In this document: positions 7,858 through 17,832 of the stretch, piece after piece
Numbering within the stretch: the first letter of the stretch is position 1
Layout: every line of letters starts with the position of its first letter
NCBI GenBank assembly: GCA_036269135.1
Contig: DATASQ010000061.1
Location: forward strand, 1 to 64,000
DNA: 64,000 nucleotides
Source: Palsa-343 sp036269135
Lineage (GTDB): Bacteria > Acidobacteriota > Terriglobia > Terriglobales > Acidobacteriaceae
Direction of reading: 5' to 3'
Notes under the pieces: model-generated
The model's input: the letters and a program-made list of their open reading frames with translations, nothing else
The model's database searches: none
Told to the model about the DNA's origin: nothing
Position numbers and translations under genes: made by a program

Positions 7858-9027
7858 CTATTCGGGCAATTCTTCCTGAACTTCTTCCGACCGCGCGCTC
7901 TCATTGCCGTCGCGATCCACCGCGCTCACCGCGTAGGCGTACCGGTGCCCCGGGACCACCGATGCGTCGCTATAAGAGGGCGCCACCACCGGCTTCGCTC
8001 CGGAGATCCGCTCCGCAGCCCCGCCCGCCGTCACGTCGCGCCGATAGACAACATACCCTGCCAGATCCGTCTCCGAATCCGGCAGCCAGGACAGGTCGAT
8101 GGCGTGCGCCTGGGCGTCCGGAACCGCCGCCAGTCCGCGCGGCACCTGCGGGGGGAAGAGGTCCTTCGCGTCGAGCGTCGCCGCTGCCGAGGGAGTTCCC
8201 GCAATCTCCAGCGCATGCTTGCCAATTTCAATTTTCAGTACCCGCTCTGCCGTGTAGCGCCAGGTGTGATCGAGGCTGGCGTTGCGGTCCAGGGCCACGC
8301 CTGGGTCCTGGGGAGACAGGTCCACCTCCAGCGTTTGCTGCTCCGGCGCCGCCGCGCCCTGGGCTTCATTCGGCTTCGGCGCTCCCGCTACCTTCACCAA
8401 ATCCCTGTGGATGCGCAGCACCAGTCCCGGCTGCGGCGCGGCCTTGTCCCAGCGCAGCACCACGCCTTCGGCTCGGGTTTCCGCGTGCATTCCCGTAACG
8501 GCAGGCGGCGGCGCTCCTGTAGCCACCAGCGCCGGATTCGACGGTCCGGCCGTCTTGCCCGCGTGGTTTTCCAGCTCCACAAAGAAAGCTACCGCCCGCG
8601 GCGCACCCGAGGTCAGCTCTGCCGGCAGCGGCAGCGAAATTTCCGCCGGCTTCTCCGGGGGGAACGTCCCATCGCCCGCCGCCCGGCACTGTGCCGCCGT
8701 CTTCTTCGTCGGGGAGTCCTGCGCCCATTGCCAGCAGAAGTGCGCTCGCTGCGGACCTTTGAGCGTCACCTTGTCGGTCGTTTGGCGCGGCATCGTCCAG
8801 TGCAGATGGACCTGGTCCCCCGCTCGCACCGCCGTCAGGTCCTTCACGGGAGCCGGCAGCCACAACGTCGGCGGCTGCGGATTGCCTGCCAGCGCACAGC
8901 CGGCCAGTGCCCCCAGGCACGCCGCCAGGGCCGCAAAGGCCAGCGGCCCTCGCCTCCAGCCATCGCTCCGCCGTCCCGCTCGATCCGGCCGCGCCTTTTG
9001 CCCGCTCTGTGGTTCGCCCGCAATCAT
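7858..9027 (-). CDS. Lipoprotein with fibronectin type III-like domains
   Basis: The 389-residue product has a long N-region (about 25 residues, Arg-rich), a hydrophobic stretch and a lipobox LAGC with the lipidated Cys at 44. Beyond this lie repeated beta-sandwich segments: VKDLTAVRAGDQVHLHW (about 60-76), GVVLRWDKA (about 178) and LSWLPDSETDLAGYVVYRR (about 309), the last with the classic Fn3 pattern ending in YAYAVSAVDRDGNES. It is probably anchored in a membrane facing the periplasm or outside. It starts 7 bp after the epimerase stop. Confidence 0.8.
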   Translation of the reverse strand: MIAGEPQSGQKARPDRAGRRSDGWRRGPLAFAALAACLGALAGCALAGNPQPPTLWLPAPVKDLTAVRAGDQVHLHWTMPRQTTDKVTLKGPQRAHFCWQWAQDSPTKKTAAQCRAAGDGTFPPEKPAEISLPLPAELTSGAPRAVAFFVELENHAGKTAGPSNPALVATGAPPPAVTGMHAETRAEGVVLRWDKAAPQPGLVLRIHRDLVKVAGAPKPNEAQGAAAPEQQTLEVDLSPQDPGVALDRNASLDHTWRYTAERVLKIEIGKHALEIAGTPSAAATLDAKDLFPPQVPRGLAAVPDAQAHAIDLSWLPDSETDLAGYVVYRRDVTAGGAAERISGAKPVVAPSYSDASVVPGHRYAYAVSAVDRDGNESARSEEVQEELPE

Positions 9028-9034
9028 GGAAAAT

Positions 9035-9952
9035 TTAGCCTGGCAAAGCGCGCAGGGCTGCTCCGATCTCCGCGTCCTCGAAGCGAAAACCCGCCTCTTC
9101 CAGGTTGCGCGGCAGCACTCGGGCCGAGGCCAGCAGCGTCTCGTTCGCCATCGTCGCGCCGAACGCCATCCGCAGCGCTCCCGCCGGCACCCCCAGCCAC
9201 GCCGGCCGATGCGCCGCTGCTCCCAGTTCCTTCATGAAGTCGGCATTCCTCACCGGATGAGGCGTCGTCAGGTTGAACGCGCCTGCCAAATCGTCGCTGT
9301 CCATCAGAAACAGCATCGCCCGCACCGCATCCCGGAGGCTGATCCAGCTCATCCACTGCTGCCCCGATCCCAGCTTCCCGCCCAGACCCAGCTGAAAGGC
9401 CGGCAGCATCTTCTTCAGCGCCCCGCCCTTCCGGCTGAGCACCACGCCAAAGCGCGCGTGCACCACCCGGATGCCTGCGGCTCTTGCCTTCTCCGCGGCT
9501 TTCTCCCAGGCCACACAGGTTTCCGCCAAAAAACCCGTTCCCGGCGCGCTGTCTTCGGTCAGCACTTCCTCGCCGCGATCCCCATAGATTCCAATCGCCG
9601 AGGCGCACACCAGAACCCGCGGCGGATGCCGCACCTGGGCCAGTGCCTCGCAAAGCGCCCCGGTGCTCCCTACCCGGCTGGCCACAATCTCCCGCTTCCG
9701 CGCCTCGGTCCATCGGCGCGCCACGCTGGCCCCGCTCAAATGAAGCACCGCGTCCAGTTCTTCCACCCCCATGGGATGAATCGCCCCATCCGCTTTGCCG
9801 GGGTTCCAGTAGATCGTTCCGCCCACCACGTCCCGATGATGGCGCACCAGGGTCGTGAGGTCCATGCCGCGCTCCTGGGCCGCGCGTCGCATCGCCGACC
9901 CGATCAGTCCGGAGGCCCCACTGATCAGAATCCGCTTCTTCTTCTCACTCAT
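9035..9952 (-). CDS. TIGR01777-family epimerase / SDR-like nucleotide-sugar epimerase (YfcH-like)
   Basis: This 305-residue atypical SDR begins with the dinucleotide-binding motif ISGASGLIGSA (about 10-20) and contains LHLSGASVARRW and VCASAIGIYGDRGEE, both diagnostic of the TIGR01777/SDR39U1 group. A C-terminal segment (LGVPAGALRMAFG) matches the group's short C-terminal domain. The substrate is unknown. It is the first gene of the operon with the Fn3 lipoprotein and the FAH protein; upstream is an AT-rich region shared with the divergent regulator. Confidence 0.88.
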   Translation of the reverse strand: MSEKKKRILISGASGLIGSAMRRAAQERGMDLTTLVRHHRDVVGGTIYWNPGKADGAIHPMGVEELDAVLHLSGASVARRWTEARKREIVASRVGSTGALCEALAQVRHPPRVLVCASAIGIYGDRGEEVLTEDSAPGTGFLAETCVAWEKAAEKARAAGIRVVHARFGVVLSRKGGALKKMLPAFQLGLGGKLGSGQQWMSWISLRDAVRAMLFLMDSDDLAGAFNLTTPHPVRNADFMKELGAAAHRPAWLGVPAGALRMAFGATMANETLLASARVLPRNLEEAGFRFEDAEIGAALRALPG

Positions 9953-10148
9953 AACGACCTGAACGTTCAGCCTATCAGATCAATAGCTTAAGAATCATAA
10001 ACTTATATCGAGCCGTTGCCGCCTGCTCCAGCTGTCTCACCCGGCGTTGAGAGTGCCTCTGCCTTCACCGGATGAAAAAATCGTTGGATGCGAAGAACAC
10101 TTTTTTCGCTACACTCTACCCATCGCTATCAGCGGAAGAGGGGCAGCT

Positions 10149-10877
10149 ATGGAAAACCAGCCTGAATCTTCCATCCACCACGACGAATTCGCCTCGCTTC
10201 CGGCGCCGTCCCCCGAAGCTTTCATTGCTGAAAAACGGATCGGCGAACGCATCCGGCGTCTGCGGCTCAAGCGGTCCATGGGGCTGGTCGAGCTGGGGCG
10301 CCACACCGGCCTTTCCGCCAGCTTTCTGTCCCAGCTGGAAACCGGCCGTGTCGTCCCCACGCTGCGCAATCTGGCTCGCATCGCGATGGTCTTCGGACGG
10401 GACCTCTCCTATTTCTTCGAGCCTGAGCCGCATCCGCTCTTCCGCGTGCACCGCCGCACGGAGCGTGTCCGCCTGCCGCAGTCCGGCGTCGAAGACCCGA
10501 GCTATTACTTCGAGAGCCTCGCCTACATGGTGCCGGATCGCCACCTCGATCCTTACTATGCCGAGTTTGTTCCCTCAAAAAGAGTCGGCGAGGTTCGCCC
10601 GCACGTGCACCCGGGCTACGAGTTCCTTTATCTGCTGCATGGGGAGCTGGAAATTCGCCACGGCGACCGCGCACACGCCCTGGAGGCCGGTGACAGCGTC
10701 TATTTCGATGCCGGCACGCCGCACGCCTACCGCTGCGCCGGAGTCGTGCCCGCCGTCGCTCTGATTGTCACCATGCACCAGATGACGCCGCAGCTGGCGG
10801 CTCCGCTGCGTTCAGTGGCGCCGGCTGCTGTGCCCAAAACTACAGCAGCCGCGGCAAACGCTGAGACGGGTTCATAG
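10149..10877 (+). CDS. XRE-family HTH regulator with C-terminal cupin domain
   Basis: The 242-residue protein has an N-terminal helix-turn-helix (about 31-87; LVELGRHTGLSASFLSQLE) and a C-terminal cupin (about 155-235) with VRPHVHPGYEFLYLLHGE and GDSVYFDAGTPHAYR, the two cupin motifs with His/Glu metal ligands. Such fusions (PuuR/SutR-like) sense small molecules and repress nearby or distant genes. The ATG at 10149 has GAAGAGGGG upstream and is preferred over an in-frame codon at 10047. Its 3' end overlaps the convergent kinase gene by 38 bp. The target is unknown; the divergent epimerase operon is a candidate. Confidence 0.88.
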   Translation: MENQPESSIHHDEFASLPAPSPEAFIAEKRIGERIRRLRLKRSMGLVELGRHTGLSASFLSQLETGRVVPTLRNLARIAMVFGRDLSYFFEPEPHPLFRVHRRTERVRLPQSGVEDPSYYFESLAYMVPDRHLDPYYAEFVPSKRVGEVRPHVHPGYEFLYLLHGELEIRHGDRAHALEAGDSVYFDAGTPHAYRCAGVVPAVALIVTMHQMTPQLAAPLRSVAPAAVPKTTAAAANAETGS

Positions 10878-13266
10878 TCTCCCCGCCATCGCCACGCGCG
10901 GCCGTGCGCGGCACCGTGAAGTAGAAGGTGCTGCCCCTGCCCACCGTGCTCTCCACCCAGATGCGTCCGCCGTGCTGGCGGACGATGTTGCGGCAGATGG
11001 CCAGGCCCAGCCCCGTTCCGCCCATATCGCGTGAATCCGAAGCATCCACCTGCTGGAAGCGCTCGAAGATGATGTCCAGTTTCTCCGGCGGAATGCCGCG
11101 TCCGCGATCCTCGACCGAAATAATCGCTTCGGTAGCGCTCTGCGCCTTTGCCCGCAGGATGATGTCGCTGCCGCGCGGCGAGAATTTGATGGCGTTATTG
11201 ATCAGATTGCCCAGCGTCTGCAGGATCCGATCCTCATCCACCCACAGCGTCAGCGGCCCCGCGTCGATCAGGAACTGAATGCCGGCCTTCTGCGCGTTGG
11301 GGTGCTGCAGATCCGTCGCGCGCCGCAGCAGATCCTTCGCGTCCACTTCCTGGAAGCGCATGGGCAGGCGGCCCGCCCCCATCCGCTCGAAATCGAGAAT
11401 GTCGTTGACCAGGCGCACCAGGCGGTCGGTGTTCCCGATGGCCACCTCCATCATCTGCCCGCGCTTCTCCGGACGCTTCTCCAGCGCGCCTCCGGCAATC
11501 AGGCCGAGCGCTGCCCGCAGCGCCGTCAGCGGCGTGCGCAGCTCGTGGCTCACCGTGCTGATGAACTCATCCTTCATCCGGTCCAGACGCCGGCGCTCGG
11601 TCACATCCTGTACCGCAACGACCACGCCGGTCACGCGCCCGTTCGAAACCATCGGGCAGGCGACATATTCCACCGGAATCGCGTGTCCGTCCTTGTGGTG
11701 GAAGACCTCGTCGCGCGCGCGAATAGGCACGCTGGCCCGCCGCGCCGCGTAGATGGGGCTCTCCTCCATCCGGTACGGCGAGCCGTCGGCGCGCGCGTGC
11801 CCCAGCAGCGCCAGCAGATCCTTCCCTTCCATCTCCTCCTGGCTATAGCCCATCATGCGCGCGCCTACCTGGTTCACGAACACGATGCGCCCCTGCATAT
11901 CGATGCCGTAAATGCCGTCGCCCACCGACTCCAGGATCGACTCCCGCTGCCGCATCAGCGCGTGCAGACGATTCTCCGCGTCGGTCTTCTCCGTTACATC
12001 GATGCCGTGCCCCAGCACGAACAGCGCCGTGTCCGGCAGATCGATCAGCCGGTTCCTCCACGCAATCGAGCGGATGCTGCCGTTGCGGTGGCGCAGGCTG
12101 ATCATGCCCTGCTCCTCGCCCGTCGTGGCAATGCTGCGTAAGTAATTCTGGAACGCCGGCTTCTGCTCGTCGGGAACGTAATCCATCATCCGCGTGCCCA
12201 GCATCTCCTCGGGGCGGTATCCCAGGCTCTCCGCGGCGTTCGCGTTGATGGACAGGATGCGGCCTTCCAGATCGTGGGTGAAAACGATGCCCAGCGAGCC
12301 TTCGATCAGCTGCCGGTAGCGCGCCTCGCTGGCGTGCAGGGCCGTCGTCGCCTCCCACTGCTCGGTGACATCGATGCCGGTCATGATGATGAAGTTGATA
12401 TCGCCGACGCCGTCGGTCAGCGCGGTCGTGGTCCACGCAATGCGCCGCCGCCGCGTGTCGCGCGTGAGCCAGTGCATCTCCACCGGCTCGCGCCGGCCTT
12501 CCTGCCGTGCCCTCTGCAGCAGATCGAACGCCTTGTCCCGCTCCTCAGGCAGAAACAGCTCCTGCGGGAACGACCGTCCGGCGAGCTCGGCAAAGGTGTA
12601 GCCGGAAATCTCCTCGCACGCGCGATTAAAGCGGACGATGCGCCCCGAGGTATCCACCACCAGCACCAGCGCGCTCATGGTGTCCAGCACCGCGGAGACG
12701 AAATTGCGCTCCACCGTGAGCGCCCGCTCGATCCGCTGCCGGCTGCGCAGCGACCGGTCCTGCGAGCGCGAATGGATCGAGTACTCCAGACGCATCATGA
12801 TCTGCCGCGCCAGCACGCCCAGCGTCGAGGCATGCTTCCCCGTGAACTGATTGGGCTTCGACGACAGCACCGCCAGCGTGCCGATCGCCCCATCGGGCCC
12901 TACCAGCGGCGCGCCCAGATACGAGCGGCAGAAGATCGTCCGGGTCAGAGGAATGCCTCGCACCGGAAAGCGCGGCTCCATCGCCGCATCGGCAATCAGC
13001 AGCGGCTCCGGCTCCAGAATCGTGTACTGGTCCGCCGTGGCCAGACGCGGTATCTCCGGCGCCTGGAATCCGAAGCGCGACTTCAGCCACAGACGCTGCG
13101 CATCCAGAAATCCCAGGTAGGCGTACGGCGCTCCCGTCACGTCGGCAGCCACGCGCACAATCTCGTCAAACGCCGGATCGGGGGGCGTGTCGAGAATGTC
13201 GTATTCCAGCAGAGACTTCAGCCTCTCGGCTTCGCTCCACTGCGGGTTGGTGGCCACGTGACTCAT
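10840..13266 (-). CDS. Sensor histidine kinase with GAF and three PAS domains
   Basis: This ~808-residue protein has no transmembrane helix and is probably cytoplasmic. Domain order (numbering from an in-frame codon 4 residues upstream): GAF (about 35-165), PAS (about 195-305, ending GIDVTEQ), PAS (about 320-430, ending GIDVTEK), PAS (about 445-562, ending VQDVTERR), HisKA with phospho-acceptor H578 in HELRTPL, then HATPase with N-box NLINNAIKFS, DRGRGIPP and GGTGLGLAI. No receiver domain or response-regulator gene is adjacent, so it is an orphan kinase. The ATG at 13266 has GGAGAGGT upstream. Its 3' end overlaps the cupin-regulator gene. Confidence 0.93.
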   Translation of the reverse strand: MSHVATNPQWSEAERLKSLLEYDILDTPPDPAFDEIVRVAADVTGAPYAYLGFLDAQRLWLKSRFGFQAPEIPRLATADQYTILEPEPLLIADAAMEPRFPVRGIPLTRTIFCRSYLGAPLVGPDGAIGTLAVLSSKPNQFTGKHASTLGVLARQIMMRLEYSIHSRSQDRSLRSRQRIERALTVERNFVSAVLDTMSALVLVVDTSGRIVRFNRACEEISGYTFAELAGRSFPQELFLPEERDKAFDLLQRARQEGRREPVEMHWLTRDTRRRRIAWTTTALTDGVGDINFIIMTGIDVTEQWEATTALHASEARYRQLIEGSLGIVFTHDLEGRILSINANAAESLGYRPEEMLGTRMMDYVPDEQKPAFQNYLRSIATTGEEQGMISLRHRNGSIRSIAWRNRLIDLPDTALFVLGHGIDVTEKTDAENRLHALMRQRESILESVGDGIYGIDMQGRIVFVNQVGARMMGYSQEEMEGKDLLALLGHARADGSPYRMEESPIYAARRASVPIRARDEVFHHKDGHAIPVEYVACPMVSNGRVTGVVVAVQDVTERRRLDRMKDEFISTVSHELRTPLTALRAALGLIAGGALEKRPEKRGQMMEVAIGNTDRLVRLVNDILDFERMGAGRLPMRFQEVDAKDLLRRATDLQHPNAQKAGIQFLIDAGPLTLWVDEDRILQTLGNLINNAIKFSPRGSDIILRAKAQSATEAIISVEDRGRGIPPEKLDIIFERFQQVDASDSRDMGGTGLGLAICRNIVRQHGGRIWVESTVGRGSTFYFTVPRTAARGDGGETMNPSQRLPRLL

Positions 13267-13535
13267 ACCTCTCCGCAAACTCCGGCACGCCTGCGGCCAT
13301 CCAGGGGACGCGTGCGTCGCCTGCGCTGGTACAGCCGCGGTCGCTCGCGCCGGAGCGCCCCATGGGGGGGATCATGGGCATTGTTACAGAGATTTTCGGC
13401 CTCCGCCCTGCCCCGTTTGGGTGATATAAGTCCCTGTCTTTCCTATAGTTTACGGGTAATCAACGGAAGTAACTTCATGGCGCGATCGCGTCATCCCAAA
13501 GGTACCAAAAGAGTAACCCTGACGGTTCAGGGAGA

Positions 13536-14090
13536 TCACTGGATTCGGCAGCAATCTGCCGGCGGCCCGGTATTGCTGGCATCCATCTCCACCTTCCAGT
13601 CGCCGTCGGACTGCCGTTTCCACACAGTCATATAGCGGCCGGTGGTCTTCGTTGTGTTCCCTTCCTGATCCTTCGCAACTCCTTCGTAATGGCCCCAGGT
13701 GAAGCCCATGCCTCCCGACGGCCCCATCCGCGCGCCCTCCGGCGTCCACGTCAGCTGGTAACTCTCCGGCGTCCACGTTGCCTGGGCCGCAATCGCGTCA
13801 TGACCGACCACCGGAGCCTTCCCGTTGGCCAGGGTCACCGCGTCCGCAGCGAACCAGGAACCGAACGCGCGCCCCCCTCCTTTCGACGTATCGGCCGCGA
13901 ATTTCGCTTCCAGCTGGTAGAGGAACTCCGCTCCCGGCGTCAGTCCCGGATCGGTCAGCGGATTCCCCACCGGACTCGCCTCAGGTTTGGGCGGCGGAGG
14001 CTGCAGCATCTGCGCTCGCAGGCCCGCGCTCAGCAGCAGGCCCGCACTCATCACAAACGTGGCGCCCACGTTTCGCATGGTTGGCAACAT
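13536..14090 (-). CDS. Exported SnoaL-like / DUF4440 protein
   Basis: The 184-residue protein has a signal peptide (to about residue 26, GLRAQ) and an NTF2-like domain: GRAFGSWFAADAVTLANG (about 74-92) and GRYMTVWKRQSDGDWKVEMD (about 151-170) are the typical first and last strands of DUF4440 proteins. In family members this cone-shaped fold binds small molecules; no catalytic pair can be assigned. It stands alone. Confidence 0.8.
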   Translation of the reverse strand: MLPTMRNVGATFVMSAGLLLSAGLRAQMLQPPPPKPEASPVGNPLTDPGLTPGAEFLYQLEAKFAADTSKGGGRAFGSWFAADAVTLANGKAPVVGHDAIAAQATWTPESYQLTWTPEGARMGPSGGMGFTWGHYEGVAKDQEGNTTKTTGRYMTVWKRQSDGDWKVEMDASNTGPPADCCRIQ

Positions 14091-14179
14091 GACCGCAGAA
14101 TAATCCAGTTTTGGGGCGTCGCGCTGCCGATGGAATTTTCCTGCGCAGGCGCCGCCGTACGCTATACGCTAGCCTGCGT

Positions 14180-15592
14180 ATGTTCCTGCGGACCGCATCC
14201 CGTCCACGGAGTGTGCTGCTCCCCGTTGCCGCCGGCCTGGCGCTCTACGCCGTCGCCGCATCGGCGCAGGCTTTCGCCCCCGCCACGCGGCCCATCGCCG
14301 AAGCCCTCCGCGTCATCGGCCTGCTTCTGCTTGCGTGGGCGGCAGGGCGCCGCCGTTCGCTGACCGGGTGGATCTTCGTCAGCATGCTGGCCGGCATTGA
14401 GCTGGGCGTCGACGCACCGCACGTCGCGCTGGCCACCCGCTTCCTCAGCGACATCTTTCTGCGGTTGATTCGGGTCATCGTCGCACCACTGATCCTCGGC
14501 ACGCTCATCACCGGCATCGCCGGCCATGCCGAAGCGAAGACGGTCGGCCGCCTCGGTCTCAAATCCCTCGTCTACTTCGAGGTGCTGACGACCCTCGCGC
14601 TGATCATCGGCGTCGTCGCCATCGACCTTTCCAAAGCCGGCGTGGGCCTCAACATGAGCGCCGCTCCGGCCGCGGCTGTTGCGCACGCTTCGCCGGCCGC
14701 GCCACCGCTTTCGTGGCAGCAGTTCCTCGTGCACGTCTTCCCGGAAAACATCGCCAGCGCCATCGCCGAAAATCAGATCCTGCAGGTCGTCGTCTTCGCC
14801 ATCCTGTTTGGACTGGCGCTGGGCCGTCTGAGCGAGGCGAAGCGCGCGCCGATGATGCGGCTGGCCGAATCGCTGACCGAGGCGATGTTCGCCTTCACCA
14901 ATATCGTGATGCTGACGGCGCCCGTCGGCGTCGGCGCCGCGCTGGCCTTCACCGTGGCGCAATCTGGGCTCGGCGTCATGTTCAACCTCGGCAAGCTGCT
15001 GCTGACGCTCTACATCGCCCTGGTGATCTTCACGCTCATCGGCATGCTCCCGGCAGCGCTGCTGGCGCGCATCCCCGTTCGCGGATTCCTGCGCGCCGTC
15101 GCCGAGCCCGCCACCATTGCCTTCGCCACCAGCACCAGCGAGGCCGCGCTGCCCCGCGCCATGGAGGAGATGGAAGCCTTCGGCGTGCCGCGCAAAATCG
15201 TCGCCTTTGTTATTCCCACCGGCTACAGCTTCAACCTCGCTGGATCGGCGCTCTATCTGGCGCTGGCCTCGATCTTCACCGCGCAGGCCGCCGGCATCCA
15301 TATGAGCCTCGGCAAGCAGCTCGCCATGCTGGCCACGCTGATGCTGACCAGCAAGGGCGTAGCCGGCGTGCCGCGAGCCGTGCTGGTCGTTCTGCTCGCC
15401 ACCTCGTCGATCTTCGGACTGCCCACCGAGCCGATCCTGGTGATTCTCGGCGTCGACGCATTGATGGACATGGGCCGCACGACCATCAACGTGGTGGGCA
15501 ACTGTCTCGCCTCAGCCGTGGTCGCGCAGTGGGAAGGCGAATTCCGGACCGAGACACCCTCGCTGGAGGCGGTTGCGGCGCTGGAAGGCTAA
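14180..15592 (+). CDS. Dicarboxylate/amino acid:cation symporter (DAACS family, GltP/DctA-like)
   Basis: This ~470-residue inner-membrane transporter takes up glutamate, aspartate or C4-dicarboxylates with Na+ or H+. Family landmarks are FLRLIRVIVAPLILGTLITGIAG in the early helices, the serine-rich hairpin AFATSTSEAALP (about 340), VIPTGYSFNLAGSALYL (the NMDGT-like region) and GLPTEPILVILGVDALMDMGRTTINVVGN (the substrate-binding helix 8). The ATG at 14180 is chosen over an in-frame codon 69 bp upstream because it gives a normal N-terminus. The family is clear, the substrate is not. Confidence 0.9.
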   Translation: MFLRTASRPRSVLLPVAAGLALYAVAASAQAFAPATRPIAEALRVIGLLLLAWAAGRRRSLTGWIFVSMLAGIELGVDAPHVALATRFLSDIFLRLIRVIVAPLILGTLITGIAGHAEAKTVGRLGLKSLVYFEVLTTLALIIGVVAIDLSKAGVGLNMSAAPAAAVAHASPAAPPLSWQQFLVHVFPENIASAIAENQILQVVVFAILFGLALGRLSEAKRAPMMRLAESLTEAMFAFTNIVMLTAPVGVGAALAFTVAQSGLGVMFNLGKLLLTLYIALVIFTLIGMLPAALLARIPVRGFLRAVAEPATIAFATSTSEAALPRAMEEMEAFGVPRKIVAFVIPTGYSFNLAGSALYLALASIFTAQAAGIHMSLGKQLAMLATLMLTSKGVAGVPRAVLVVLLATSSIFGLPTEPILVILGVDALMDMGRTTINVVGNCLASAVVAQWEGEFRTETPSLEAVAALEG

Positions 15593-15693
15593 ATCGCATC
15601 CCGCGCCCGTCGCCGAGAAGAGGGTCGCCAGCTCGGGTCCCGTGCAGAGTCCAAAAGCGGCACTCGATCGGCGCGCGCGTCTCTCAGCCGGAG

Positions 15694-17832
15694 TTACTTC
15701 GTAAACGTTATCTGCCCGTAGATGCTCCGCCGAATGCCGACGGGAGGTCCGGGATCGTAGGAGAATTCAACATGGTGGGGCTGAAGGAGATTCCGGCCCG
15801 AGGCTGTGAACCGAACGTGATGGCTTAAGCCCCACTCGACTGTGGCATTCCCGGTCCAGTAAGACGCTACGTGGATGCCGGGCAGAGCGCTGGCGTAGCG
15901 GATCTGGAGATCCGTGCTGACCGATTTCGGCAAATCGAAATCGGTGCGGATCAGCGCCTGGTGCTCCGGGCTGGATCCCTGCACGGTGGGCGCGCTCCCG
16001 ATGTCCTTTGAGTTGGTTCCCTTCTTCACATGCATCTCGAGAAAGGTATACGAACCACTCAACCGCCACCAGGGCAGCGGACGCCAGTCCGGCGCGACTT
16101 CCCCTCCCGTTGTCGATGCCACCAGACCATTGCCAAACTGCGCGGGCAACAGAAGATGCGTGGGAGCCGGATTGGTTTCGACAGCGAACGGACCCACCAG
16201 GTCTTCGCTGAAGGCGTCGCCGTAATGGTTGTAGAAGCTGGCGACATCGAGATAAAGTTTCGAGCCCACAAGGGTGCGATAGCCGAGTTCGTACCCGTTC
16301 ATCTGCTCCGACCGGAAATGGGGATTCGCACTGAAGCGCGCGAAGACCGGCAAGCCATCGGCGTACTCCAGAAAACTGGACAGATTGAAATCCCGCTCGA
16401 CGTCGGCAGGGGTGCGCAGCGCATGCGTGTAGGCTGCCCACAGCGTCTGCGTGGAGGTGGGTGTGTACAGCAGGCGGCCGCTCGGTTCACCGAGAACTCC
16501 GGTGTAGTTCGTCTTCAGGACCTTCGTCCCGGCAATGAATGCAAGCCGATTCGGCACCACCGAGATCTCGTCCTGAATGAATCCCTGGTAAAGCTGGTCG
16601 GTTCTCTGCGGTGGCGTAAAGGTGAGTCCCGAGAAGATCTGGGTTTCGTTGCCGTGGCTCGCGCGCACCGTGCCGCCCCACGAGATCTCCTGGCGAGACA
16701 GCGGAAAGCGATCGTTGAAATCGACATCGACGGTGTTACGAATGTCGCCGAAATTCAGCTCGTCGCGTGTGGCGTGGTCATAGTACGCCGCCAGCTCAAA
16801 ATCCCGATCGTCGCTCTGCACTCTTCTCCAGCTCCACAGGATATTCCCGCCGTAGAGAGAAGCATCGCCGGAAAGGTCGTAATTGGCCGGCGGGCTGTAG
16901 CTGCTCGCCGAGGCTCTTTCGCCAAAATCCTGGCCGTAGACATCGCCCTGCAGACGATAGGTGTCGCGGTGATGGCGATCCCAGTCCATCCGGAATCCGC
17001 CCTGGCCGCTGTGCCAGTCGTCGTAGTTGTCGCCGTCGGCATGGTACTCGGGCGCCCACCCGAATCCTTTGACATAAACCCGATAGTTAAACCCCTGGCC
17101 GTTGCCGGAGCCGTAACGGGTATCGCCAAAGACCTGCTCGACATTGCCGCCCGCACCCGCCGCGAGCACTCCCCGGGTATCCTTCGCGTTTTTGGTGATG
17201 ATGTTGATGACGCCGTTGACTGCATTCGGTCCCCAGATGGTGCCGCCCGGCCCGCGGATCACTTCAATGCGATCCACGTCCTGAATGAAGGTGTCCTGCG
17301 TTTCCCAGTAGGTGCCGGCCGTCAACGGCGTGTACACCGTCCGTCCATCGATCAGCACTAAAACGTAGCGCGAGAGACGGCTGTTGAAGCCGCGGATGCC
17401 GATCGCGTATTCGTCGCTGGTGATCCGCGCCACCTCCACGCCCGGCGCCAGGCGCAACGCCTCGGGAATGTTGGTGGCCCCGGAACGGCGGATATCGTCC
17501 TGCGTGATGACATAGATGGCCGCAGCCGTTTTCCAAACGGCCTCCGGCTCCTTGGAGACGGTGGTGACCTCGATGTTCCCCAGTTGCTGCAGGCTCAGGG
17601 TCTTCAGTTGATTTTGTCCGGCAGCGGGATGGGTTTGCCTGCAGAAGGCTGGAGCGGTCAGGAGCAGGCACGCAGCCAGGAGGAGGGACGGCAACACTCG
17701 CGGGCGAATGGCCTGGCGTCGGCACGGCAGTCCTGCTCCTGCACCTCGTCCCTGAGCCAACCGCGAGCAGGCCCCAAGCCAGAGACGGAATCGTGCGGCG
17801 GTTCCGCCTGGCTGAGCGAGCGAGGAAAACAT
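15694..17832 (-). CDS. TonB-dependent outer-membrane receptor
   Basis: The 712-residue protein has a long N-region with a signal peptide (cleavage near FCRQ, about 65), a plug domain (about 85-220) with VITQDDIRRSGATNIPEALR, IRGFNSRLSRYVLVLIDGR and DRIEVIRGPGGTIWG, and a ~480-residue beta-barrel ending in an aromatic/beta C-terminal strand (IYGQITFTK). It lacks the N-terminal carboxypeptidase-regulatory domain common in acidobacterial SusC/OAR-like receptors and looks more like siderophore/cobalamin receptors. GGAGG lies 5 bases before the ATG. The ligand is unknown; no riboswitch or Fur-like box is evident. Confidence 0.92.
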   Translation of the reverse strand: MFSSLAQPGGTAARFRLWLGACSRLAQGRGAGAGLPCRRQAIRPRVLPSLLLAACLLLTAPAFCRQTHPAAGQNQLKTLSLQQLGNIEVTTVSKEPEAVWKTAAAIYVITQDDIRRSGATNIPEALRLAPGVEVARITSDEYAIGIRGFNSRLSRYVLVLIDGRTVYTPLTAGTYWETQDTFIQDVDRIEVIRGPGGTIWGPNAVNGVINIITKNAKDTRGVLAAGAGGNVEQVFGDTRYGSGNGQGFNYRVYVKGFGWAPEYHADGDNYDDWHSGQGGFRMDWDRHHRDTYRLQGDVYGQDFGERASASSYSPPANYDLSGDASLYGGNILWSWRRVQSDDRDFELAAYYDHATRDELNFGDIRNTVDVDFNDRFPLSRQEISWGGTVRASHGNETQIFSGLTFTPPQRTDQLYQGFIQDEISVVPNRLAFIAGTKVLKTNYTGVLGEPSGRLLYTPTSTQTLWAAYTHALRTPADVERDFNLSSFLEYADGLPVFARFSANPHFRSEQMNGYELGYRTLVGSKLYLDVASFYNHYGDAFSEDLVGPFAVETNPAPTHLLLPAQFGNGLVASTTGGEVAPDWRPLPWWRLSGSYTFLEMHVKKGTNSKDIGSAPTVQGSSPEHQALIRTDFDLPKSVSTDLQIRYASALPGIHVASYWTGNATVEWGLSHHVRFTASGRNLLQPHHVEFSYDPGPPVGIRRSIYGQITFTK

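Noticed and set aside
6574..9237. An 887-codon plus-strand frame spanning transaldolase, FAH and Fn3 genes
   Set aside because: It runs across three well-identified minus-strand genes and their gaps and has Arg/Pro-rich low-complexity sequence with no domain.
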